A stretch of DNA of 64,000 nucleotides from Romanomermis culicivorax (Eukaryota; Nematoda; Enoplea; Mermithida; Mermithidae), in the NCBI GenBank assembly GCA_963922205.1, contig CAWUHX010000158.1:694501-758500 (forward strand), written 5' to 3'. The notes beneath the pieces were generated by a model that was not told the DNA's origin, did not search any database, and was given only the letters and a program-made list of their open reading frames with translations. Made by a program: the position numbers and the translations under genes. Within the stretch, counting starts at the first letter, position 1. Every line of letters starts with the position of its first letter. Positions 23,389 through 35,300 of the stretch are shown piece by piece.

Positions 23389-26300
23389 CTAGAGAAACAA
23401 ACATCGAATTACCAATCATCATATCCACTTTGGGATCATTCACCAAAAAATATTTCTAAAATATTGATATAGTTTCTCATTAACCTTACAAAACGATCTT
23501 TTTGGAAAATGCTTGACCGCTGGGAAAAGTTCTGATAGCAAAACACACTTTAACTTTTTGAAATTTTGACGTTATTGCAAAGGTGTGTCGCTGATCTAAT
23601 ACTTAACTAACTGTTAACAATTTTTTGACCAGAAAAAAATTTAGCACGAAAGGTTTTTGGTGAAGTACTGATTAAAAAAACTGACTACAATATCTGAATT
23701 TCATGCGTGTTAAAAATTCACAGACTGAATGACATATGAATTTTTATTGATTATTTTTTGATACGTACAAGAAAAATCTACAAATTTGAGGGGAAATATC
23801 GCCATAAAAAGTCTGTTTCTGAATCAAAAATACACAATCTACGAAGATTCGATACAAAATTTCGTTTCTCCTACAGCTTTCAATCAAAAAAGTGAAAATT
23901 TTGAAAATCTGCGAATGTTTTTGGAAAATAATTGAGTCCTGCTTTCATTAAAGAGACTTAAGCTCCAGCTGAGCTACAGCTTAAGCTGCAGCTTAACAGC
24001 ATATGTTATTCCATTACCGTCAAGCTGCAGCTCAGCCGCAGTTTATTTTTCCTCGATATGCCTTGCTTGTATGACTTAAGCTGCATCTAAACTGCACCTC
24101 AACGGTAACGGCATAACATATAGAGGGTTGAGCTACAAATTGAGCTACAGCTCAGCTGAAGCTTAGGCCTCTTGATGAGACCGGACCAGTACTTTTGTTC
24201 ATGATTATCAAACAATGACGGTAGGTTGCTCAGAAACCAGACTTTCAATGTTTAGTTTTTATTCACGATGAAACATTCTCACTGTAAGCTAACTTGCTTT
24301 AGCCAAATATACTCGATTTTTAATATTGAAGTAAAGATTGACATAAAAATGCAGTACTACTGCTCGCGGTATACTGTAAGTATAAGAGGAGCTATCTGAC
24401 GAAAAAAGCTTAATCCAGAAGGAATTTTTTCCCAATTCGACCACTCCTTCAGCCCAAAAAAGTTATCTTTGCTTACTAGCCATAAGGATAGGTAAGAAGC
24501 AACGATGCCACCGACCCGTGAAACCATACTACAGCATCCAACACCGGTGGAACGAATCACCGTCGGGAATAGTTCCGGTGTGTAGACGTACAAGATGACA
24601 AAAACGCACGTCAAAATCATTTTTCCTATGATGACCAACGCCATCCTGACGTACTGCATTGCTGGAAAAAGAATTTTCACACCATTATAAACAGAAAAGA
24701 TGAAAATCCAAGGGCGGACGTCAAAACTTGAACTAAACTCAAGTTAGTCAAAAATTGTGATACATAAATTTAAGTTATATTTTTGGGTAGATCTCAACGA
24801 GACCTATCGATTTGCTCCTAATTTGTTAGGTTTTGGAACAAAAAATACTATTCATTTTGAAAGCATCAATGCACAATCGCAAAATTTGTGAATTCCAAAA
24901 CTCTGTCTTTTGAAATCTCATCCGCGCAGTCGAAGTCCGTGGAAAAGGGATCCCTGCTGCCTAAGTTGATGTGCCTTCACCACCGCACCCTTCATCTTAT
25001 AGTCTGTTTTTTATTGTGGATGATAGATCCCTCGAAACTGTTACACTTTGGACAGTGTGGACAAAGTATTCCGTGCTTTAGATGATACCATATCTCATAA
25101 CACCACTACATTACGGTATAAATTATACAATCATACAAAATTTTATACCGTGGGTTATTTTATGTGATACAAGAAGACTTGATCTAAATCAAAAATGTTC
25201 AAATATTTCCTAACCAACGAGTACAACTCTATTGCCGTGGCTGCTTATTCTCTGAAAAGGGTTCCGGATCTTCCTGTTACTTTCTTGCAATGAGCTCGGA
25301 ACTAGTGGAAAAATATGAAACATGATCTTCAAGAGCTGCATTGTAAATACCTTTTATGAATAATCGCATACCATATAATGAGGTGCTTTACTTGCTACTG
25401 TAAGTATTGAGTGTGAGTTGATCATAACTACTAGTTCAACGTAATATAAATGAATCTTATGTCATATCTGCTCATGCATGAATCCTATAATACATCTTAT
25501 CATACCATCACCAGGCCAGTTCTACAATATAGTAATAGATAAGATCAATTCGAACTTTATCATAAGATACCAGATCATGATAGTATGCTGCCCGTCAATT
25601 TAAATACAGTAATTTTTACGAATTGCATGTCGTACTCGTTTTCTACTCTTCCTGGACAAAAGCATTCAGAAGCAGAATGAAGATAAAACGAAAATAATTA
25701 TTTTCGTCTTACGTTCAGCTCGGGCATCAACTATAGTATGTCATTTTTGAATAAATCTAAAGCATTTTTTGGCGGTCAAAATCCTCATTTTGATTTTTTT
25801 TTTGTCTAAAATTTGTCGAAAATATTTTTCAGTCAAATTTACTCGATGCAATAAAGCAAAGGAAATAATTTTTTTACAGTCGACCAACTTTTGCACGTCG
25901 TCTTGCAGACTTCGAGATGTCGATTTCAGTAAAAACTTATATTTTTGAATATTGACAATTCATCAAACAGAAGCCGACTTTGTGCTTCGGTCATGATCTT
26001 GTGCAGTAAAGGATAAAATGAAGCTTCTAGGTAGATATCAAACTTTGTTGCACTTTGGACTCAAAATTGAAAAAATTCAACACTTTAATAGGGTCAAACA
26101 CCTATATGACGGATCCCTCACCCAATCGCCGTTGTATAAGTACGGGATCTCTTTCTTGAAATACTTGTAAATAACAGTGGAAATCAAGTACTATTTAATA
26201 ATTTTAAAGTTATGTCACTTTCTCAGCTTACTCAAATCCCGTTCAAGAATTTTTTAAAGATAAAAATCTACCATAGATGCTTTGTGCAAGTGATTTTGAC

Positions 26301-29300
26301 TCCAGTAGGATTTTCGGTCGGTTTTAGCGGGTTACAAGAATTTTGTAAAAAAACTGACTGTACGATATATACGTAGAAATTCTTATATACCCGACGGTAT
26401 GGCCAAAGTGAGGAAGAGTAAAAGGCCGGTGGCGAAAAATCCGAAAAAGACGATCCATCGACGTCCCCATCGATTCAGAATAAACAACACGAAAATTATG
26501 GCCGTGATGTCCAAAACGGCGCCGACGATGAAGGCCAAATATCGATCGCCGCCCAAAAAATTTGGATTCGTGGCGAGACCGTAGTACGATACGCAAATAC
26601 TCGTCCTGAAAAAAACATCAATTCTTGTGCGAAAATTTACTACAATCTATTTATTTTGAAATGGCGGATACAGCGAGCCGATGAAAGTAAGTCCAATTCG
26701 GAAAAAGTTATACTCGTTACTGTAATCAGTGAAAAAAATCTTCGTTCGTCAGCGACAAACGGAATGACAGAAAATTTTTTTTCTAACAGCCTGATCAAGT
26801 GCACTTTAAATATCGACATAGTTGTACACATATTGAAAAAGGCTAAGCATGACTTAGTTTATTCCTTTTTGGACGCCCTTTATCATGAAGAAATCCATCT
26901 TTTTTCTACAGTATAAAGTATTCCATTCTGCGAAAATTGTGCACCAAGTAGAACCTTGTTCTTGCTATATCTTCCGTTTCGAAGTAAATGGACTATAGAA
27001 CTTCTTTATGCAAAATAAGGTATCATCAATGAGTACATGCTCGCAATTTTCGCGTGATACAGTAAGCATGCATGCGACCATGAACAACGTTTCGATACTG
27101 TAATGTACTTTATTGAAATAGTTGTAAAAAAGAGTGGAAACCTAGTACTGTCTCAAACTTATAGGATTTTTTGTTAAACCGAATGTTCTATTATAAAACT
27201 GAAATTTTATGAGCATACCTTTAGAAACTTTTGAGTAAAAAATTCTAGTCTCGAAGATAGGGCTAATTTTTGTCATTTTTCCGACTGACCAGCATTTTTT
27301 AAAACTGACTATCAACGCGAACTTGAAAACTAATTTTTCCTATAGACAATGACTCTTCGCGCTGATTTCAAATCGGAATTCTTCACAATATGTATATGTC
27401 AGAAGATTTTGAATATGGAAGATTGAGCATTCTTCACCTATTTTTCAGTCTTTCCAATTAACAGGATATTGTCAAAAAGTAACTATAGTCCGTGTTTTGA
27501 AAAATGCATGCATATTGAAAAATACGAAGCTTTTACTGCAAAACTTGTTACTTGATAATTTTCGAATTGTCTTGTAAATTCGCTGTTTTTTGCAGGCAAG
27601 TGCAGTGGGTATACGGTTGTCGAAATCTTTTGTCATATGATTTTATTGTCATAGTAACTTTGAGTACACCTACAGAGAAACATAATACTGCATTTCCCTA
27701 ATAACTCATTCATTGTCCAATTAGGAAAACATTTCTCACGCATCGACAGCAGAGAAAATTTGAGGCGGTCAACCAAATTTCAGCTTACCATCAATAATTC
27801 TGTCAAAAATGTAGATGCACAATTTTAAAACATGCCTTTTGAATAGATTTCCACGAAATCTATCGATTGATATCCAATTTGGAGCGTTTCAAAATAAACA
27901 AAAAAAATGATTCGCCTTGAAAACTCATCGTTTGTTTCAGGAAAAGATCGTCAACTACATGGATGAGGTTAGGCTCCGTCGGGTCATTTATTGCAACTGG
28001 ATTTTTATTGAATATTTCAAAGATGAATTCTTGTACCTACTACTCAAAATAAACAACTCTTTGCTTGTTGACTCATTCCAGCTTCCTGAAAGGTCAATGG
28101 ACCACGTCCATGCAAATTTTATTTCAACAGCAGAGACTTCTGAAATCAAGTTCGAACCCTTCTGTACTAATTTTGATTGTACCACGAAACGTAAATATTA
28201 ACATAACTCAAGCTTTCCTCCCCATATCAAGGCATGGAACTTCGATGAATGAAGTTACTCACCAGCAAACGAACATGATCAACGTTCTGCTGCAAGTTTT
28301 TGAATGACGAAATAAATCCAAAATTCCGGCCGATTTAGGCGTCGTATTTGGATCTGCAGCACTTTCACCAGTATTCTAAAAATTGAAGGGTTTGTCAACC
28401 AGTTGTTCAAAACTTTCAAAATATAAATTCATCGTTTACGACATCGCATATAATCTTATGCCAATTATCCGGTAATTGCTTGCGGTTCAATTTGGCAAAT
28501 TTTCGTAATACCATTTCGGCTTCGTCGATTTTGTTTTTGGCGATCAGCCATCTTGGAGATTCGGGTATAATGCTAAAGTAGAAGAAATTCGTCAACAATA
28601 CTCAAATTTTCTGTTATAACAAACCTAAATGTCTAACGAGAAATTTTCACAGAGTTGAAAACTTGACACATTAGCTAAAACACGCATCATTTTATAAAGA
28701 CAACAGTGAGGTCAGAATATTTGAAATAACACCGTACATCGGCAGGCATAAAAAATCTGTTGAGGTAGTCGACTAGCCCATTTTTAATCACTCGGCATTC
28801 TCTCAAAAACGAAAGTGCATCATTTTAAATCGTGCTTTTGAATAGAACTCAGCGCGATCTATCGATCAACACCCAATTTGTAGCATTTTTAAGAAAAATA
28901 TTCATGCTCGTCTTGAAAAGTCACTATTTTAGTGGGAGCCAAACACCTATATGGGGTAGATCAAAACTCGTAACCCCAATGCCGATGTATAAATAACACT
29001 ATACCCACTATTGTGGGCAGAATTGTGTCCACGCTGAATGTACATTTACTTCGAAATGACAGACGCAATGACAGAAAGTAGGTTCAATTTAATATGTGCA
29101 ATTTTCACTTTATACTGTAAAAAAACTCTGATTTTTTCGCAACAACATGGATCATGTTGAGCCACTATCGACTCAAGTAAAGCTGTGTCGGCATTTCAGT
29201 GCTATTTCAGAAATTTTCGCCATATTTGACCACTTTAATGAAGATAATTTTCAATTATTCCGTTGCCACTGATGGATGAGACAAGTTTTTTCGTTGATTA

Positions 29301-32300
29301 CAGTAATTAATACATGGGACTTATTTCAATTACATGTATTATTGGTCAGACGCTGATTAGAAATTCAAAACTCGGGATCAAATGAAAAGGAAAGGATGTC
29401 TGATTAAATGGATGGATTACATTTGAGATTATAAGTTGCTTAACAAGGAAATGAAAAATTTGATGATGAAAGCAAAAGAAATTAAGGAAAATTAATTTTG
29501 AACCTGGAACTTTTGAAATCAAGGATGTTTTTAATATTAAGCACAAATTATGGAATCGGCGCAAATGTACACCAGAAGTTGTGCAAAAATAGAAAAATAT
29601 TCATAATCTGCAGGATCAACATTTCAATATTTCATGGAGAATATTGCATAAATTACCAATATTGAACAAATATAAACAATTGCAATTCAAAATTCTCCAT
29701 TACATTGTGCTTACACCTCAACTGCTTGTTAAATATAAAATTAAGAAAAGCAAAAATTGTTATTATTGTGAACAGTTGATAGATGACATTGATCCAGTGT
29801 GCAAAAGTAAAGCCATTCTGGAATTCAAAAAATTGTCAGATTGTACGTTTACCGCTGAAAATTTCTTTGATTAACTACAGTAAAAAGCTTTGTAATTTTT
29901 CTTCATGAATTTAATCCTTAATTAGTTGGTTTGCTGCATCTATATCATTTTAGAATAAAAAGATCATGGAAACATCATATCGGAATTAGATTTCAGGACT
30001 TTCTCTGACTGAAGTCGATCATCAGATTTTGACCAAACTTTAGGAGATTTTGACCTCACCCACAAATTTGTTGAAGTACTACTGACTTTTCCCGGTGAGA
30101 GGAATTTATTTCTTCCAGAATCTAATATTGTGGGCGTCTTTCAGTGGATCTATTCAAAAAGACGATTTAAAATTAGGCAACTTCCATTTTGACGAGTTAC
30201 GGGTGGTTAAAGTATGGATTGAAATTTAGTCAGTCATACCCAGATTTTCTATGTATATGCTCACAACCAATAGACGAGGAATATAGCGGCAGGTACTGAT
30301 AACGCGAATTGTAACTGTTGATAATCCCTGATTAAATAGGCCGTAATTCCGAGCACAATTTCGCCAAAGCAAAAATACAAGAAAACTAATGCGCTGGCCA
30401 GAATTCTATATTTCGGGCCGACCATTTCAACGGCTGAAAAATTAAATAAATTTCAAAATTATCTTGAAAAGTATTAAAAGAATGACATGATCTACAAAGA
30501 TGTTCCCGAAGGCAGTCTTTAGGTATCAAAATTCGTGTCACTTGCTAATGGTTTGGCAAGAAAGTAATGGATTCATTTGCTGTGCAGACATGAAGCACAG
30601 ACAAAAAGCATTGGTGTAACATTATTTTAGATAGGTATATGCTGAATAACGCAATGTAATAAGTATTCTTTTGAATCTCACACCTGTAAATCTTAACTAC
30701 TCATGCGTGATGTCAAACGAACTTTACATAGTGATATTATACTAATCATTATTTCCCACTGACTTTATTTACACCGAAATTTGCATAAATATTGTAAGCT
30801 ATCGAAAATTTGTTCGTACCGGACCATAATAATGATTAAAGTACAAAATTCTGGAAAATATGCATTTGATAGATTGAAAAATACTACAATTATGCTCCAC
30901 AGAAAAACAAGTATCTCTAATACTCACAAATTGTGATCAAACTTTAACCAATATTAACCCATTCGAAAGTCGATATACTCCATCCTAAATTATTGTTTTT
31001 GAAAGTTCCTCAACGAAATCTATCGATCGACGCCCACTTTACTGCTTTAGAAAAAAATTCCTGCTAGACCACTAAATATACCCTATCTGTGAAGGGTCTA
31101 ACCCCTGAGACCACACTCCAAGATTGAGCCCGAAAATCAGTAAAAAATCAATAACGATCAAAACCTGGTGCTTAGAAAGTTGTGAATTTCGACAGTACAT
31201 ATCTATAATGGCTAATAGTTCAATTGACCACAACTCAAAAATTGCAAATTGTGCTCACTTATGACAACTGCCGAACAAAACATAGCAGGATCGGCAAAGC
31301 CTAAACAAAACCTCAAGAAAGCGAATAAAGGCCACCAAGGCACGAACGCCATCAGTGTCCCGCATACGAATTCTAGCAGCACGCCGATCAGGAGCGTAGG
31401 TTTACGACCAATCCTGCGAAAAAAAATCGGTTTACTGTACATTATTTCGGAAGTTCGCATTTTATGATGCAATACATACTTGTCGCCTAGTATTCCAAAA
31501 ACTATCGAACCGGTCGATTGACCAATATAATAGACGGATTGCATGAACGCTTTGAGCCAATGGCGATCACAAACGAATTCCCACTAAAAATGTAGAATTC
31601 TTTTCAAGAAGGGGCAAAAGGCCTATACTATCCCATCCGGTCAACCTAAAACTTTAGGAAGTTGTTTTTCATATAGTTTATCTTACAGAATGAAAATTAT
31701 CATCATCATCACAATATTTTTGAAAGATACACCGCGAAAAAATCAAGATGATATTTTGATTAAAATTAAGATGTCAATTGGAAAAAATGCAGACTGGCGG
31801 CACATCACAGGATGAATATTTTTGAAACCAGCCAATCAAAGGTGTTGCTCCGACTCCTATGTTTATATATACCGCAATCCTAAGTGGATTTTTAAGGTCA
31901 GGGCTTGCTGTTAGAGGACGCCCGGGCAATGTTACGAAGGGAACGAAGTTACTTCGCGCGACGAGTCCGATAGAGATATTGCTTTTCCAAAATCTTTTAT
32001 TTTCCAAGATTTCTCAGAAAAACGTCAAAAAATCTTGTTTTTCGTTCGAAATGAAGTAATTTCACAAATAATGTAAACTTTTTTCTCCGATTTTTGAGTA
32101 TGTAGAGAATAGAAAGAAAAGAGCCCATGAAATCAAAAGTCTTGATTATTTTCCGAAATTACAGCGTTTTGTTGAAAAACAAACGGTTTTTGGCTTTTTT
32201 CTGATAAATCCAAAAAAACAAACCTTCTTGTGGAAAAACAATTCTTCCCTTTGTGACATGCCCCGCAAAGATCAAGGTTGCCTTCCTCCAGCAAGCCCTT

Positions 32301-35300
32301 ACCTCAGAAGTTTATTTTGAACTGTTCTAGTATATATAAACGCAGGAGACGGAGCAACGCCTTTGACTGACCATTTTCAGGAGTTTTTATCCTTTGATGT
32401 GACGACCCTCCTCATTTTTCGTAAGTGCATCTTGATTTTTTTCAAGATTATGTTTATATATATATATTTAAAAAATTGAATATGGAAAAACTGTTAGACG
32501 TAAATCTAGAAATTTTTGCCATGCATTTTGAAAAATGTTGTGCATCATGTCTCAAAACGTAACGATTGTTTTCAGGTGGCCCTTCTCGTATTTTGTACTA
32601 TCTACTCAAATTTGTCAATTTAAAACTTTACGTCTACATCAACTGTATATCATGAGATCTATTCAATCATAGTTACCGCATTTAATGTCGCCTTTTACTT
32701 CATTTCATCTATTAATGTTCCAGTATTCGATAATTAAACGCTTTGACAGCTTCCCACTTAGATTTGTGGATTTTTCTTGAATATGTGAAAGAATTGAATT
32801 AAAAAATTCACCAATACTTGAGTTTTTCAGTTTGCTGCATCAAGCAATCTGTGTATTCTGAATGCGTATGAAATCTGTATTAAATAAATTTTGGTTTTTC
32901 CTGATTACCCTAAGGCAACACTATCAGGAGGTCCGTTTTGTTGAACAGCCTTTACACATGCAGGACACTATTTATGGTATGTTTCAACTTTATTCTGATC
33001 GTAAAATTTAATCTCACCTGAAAATCATATGTTAGTGTGTGTGATACATCAGGAATGAACGTGATATTCATTTCATCATCCAGAATTCGAAATTCGCACA
33101 GCTACAGTAAGACAAAACCTTGAAATTTTATACTTTTTCGGTTTTTGGCATATACCTCTTTGACTTCTGCAGGTTTATACCTCAGTCGATAATTATATTC
33201 TGTAAACTTACTCAGTGTTAGGCCAATGTCTACAATATACAGTCACTCATAAAGTTACTTCATTTTCAGGTCGAGTTTCGTGCATATGCTAAAACATTGA
33301 AAAATTCTAAACTTTGGGTTACTAGATGATTGTTACCCTTGTATCCGTCATATAAAACTTGTCAAGATGTCTCATTTTTTAAATTTAAAAGTTTATACTT
33401 ACAATGGAGTTTAGAATTCTCAGAAAATTTAGTGTTGAAATGATGGTGTTCAAGCTTCAAGCTCTTTGACCCCTGCAGGTACAAGCTGCCTAGAAGACAT
33501 TGCGAGCTATTTATTGTAGGTAAAATTTTAGTGCTTCTGAGCTACAGCAGTAGATATGGTGACTTATGTAAAATTTCTCGCAATATATTACCGCCCATGC
33601 ATCCTTCAAATATTATGTATATTTACAGAAATTAATGTACATGCAGAAGTTGAAAGGATAGTATGTCAAAGAACGTCCGAAATATATTTTGCCTTTCACG
33701 TGGAATGAATATTATTACGATTCGTAACACACAACGTTATCTCATGTTTGCATGATCTTCACGTGAGCTAATTTCATATTTATCGCAGCTGTCTTTATAA
33801 GACCCTAATTTTCTCACACATTGCGCCTCCAAAATTTGTAATTTGACTTGCGGAATTATAAGGCCGACCGACCATTTCAGAAGTAGTAGAGGTCGACCGT
33901 ATGAAGATCTGCATTTCTGGACATCTGGACAAACAGTGCGCTTGTGAGACCACTCTTCAAAAAGTGTAAGGTATGTAAATATGAAAACGTACTCTTCTGA
34001 TAGCAGTATTCGGAATTTCAGAATCCAAATCCCATTTGAAACCGTCGATACACCGTTCTAAAGTCACGTTCCTCTTCAAAACGTCGAACGTAGCAGCATT
34101 GCCGTCGAAGCCTTTAATTCTCCGGCACGAATTAATAGTATTGGCTTGGGATTGAATGGTTCCGTTTTCCACCGTTCCTAGCAACCATTTTTCGTAGGCC
34201 GGATTAGAACTGTAGCGGAAATCTTGCGTTTTATTTTCTCCGGGTAGTAAGCATCTGCAAAAGAGGAATAAAACTACTTTTTCCCTATTTTCCATGCACT
34301 TTGGAATAGAGGATGCAGCGACAGGTAAAAACAGATTCAATTTAACATAGTTCTTACTGAATGGACAAATTTATACTGTAGAAAAAATTTGAACTCCTTC
34401 GTTACAAAGGGAGGAACGAAAAAATTTAGAAACAGCATCTTGTTTATCCATTTTTGATTTAGATAGAACTGTTCCCGATACCTGTTCATTCGAGCAGGTT
34501 AGTGGAAAAAATTGTCAGTCAGTCAGTTCGTTGCTGATGAGCGGAAAGTTTTTCTCATTGGTTACGGTAAAAGGTAAAGTGTTTTTTTCAAATTTAGCCC
34601 ATTCTCGAATCATCGCTGTATCTTCCATTTAAAATTAAATGTGCTATAGTAGAGATAGTAGAGAAAAATTCAAACAAATTGGGGTATATGAGTTCACATA
34701 AAGACCTTGTCATACTTCACCGCGCGGTAGCGTGCGGCACTGCGCGGCGCCGGTTGTTCTATCCATACTAAAAGGCGGCGCCGGGCCTTTTACCGCTTTT
34801 TTTTGCCGCCGCCATCAAGTTTCAACTGGACCGAAATTTTCGAACAAGTTATGTGTTCTAAAGTTGCAGCATACTGTTGTTGTAGCATATTGTTGCATAC
34901 TGTGACATCTATACATGTACAGTCTCTTCTTTATAAAATGCTTCCAAATACAAGAGTGACACAAATCAGTACTGTCGTCAAAATCGTATACATAGAGCTC
35001 TTACTGTAAAATTTTTTGCTCGAAAAATCCCTAAGGGTTAGGTCATTAAGCTCACAAATTTCCATTCCAATACGATGTATTGTTTATCAGCAATGCGTGA
35101 AAATCTGAAATACTACTTGCTTTCCACTTTCATTATTTAGAAGCATTTCAAGAAAAACAGACTATAGTTGAATCATATTTTTCACTTGAATGGTGAATTC
35201 TGACACTTGCCAATTATTTTACCAAATTGATCACTTAATTTTTAATGAAGATTTACTAAGAACTTGATCACTCAATTTGCAATGAAGACATTATAATTTT

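Larger units (their letters stand above)
28573..30264. other. SLC22 intron 5
   Basis: It contains an R3 copy (about 28800-29000), an M1 copy (about 29040-29320) and a retrotransposon-like coding fragment (29620-29874). No transporter exon is missing. Confidence 0.5.

Noticed and set aside
24357..24476. Read-through of SLC22 exon 9 as a longer C-terminus
   Set aside because: A good GTAAGC donor precedes this tail, the tail lacks helix character, and joining to the exon at 23388 gives helix 12, the LPET motif and a correct stop.
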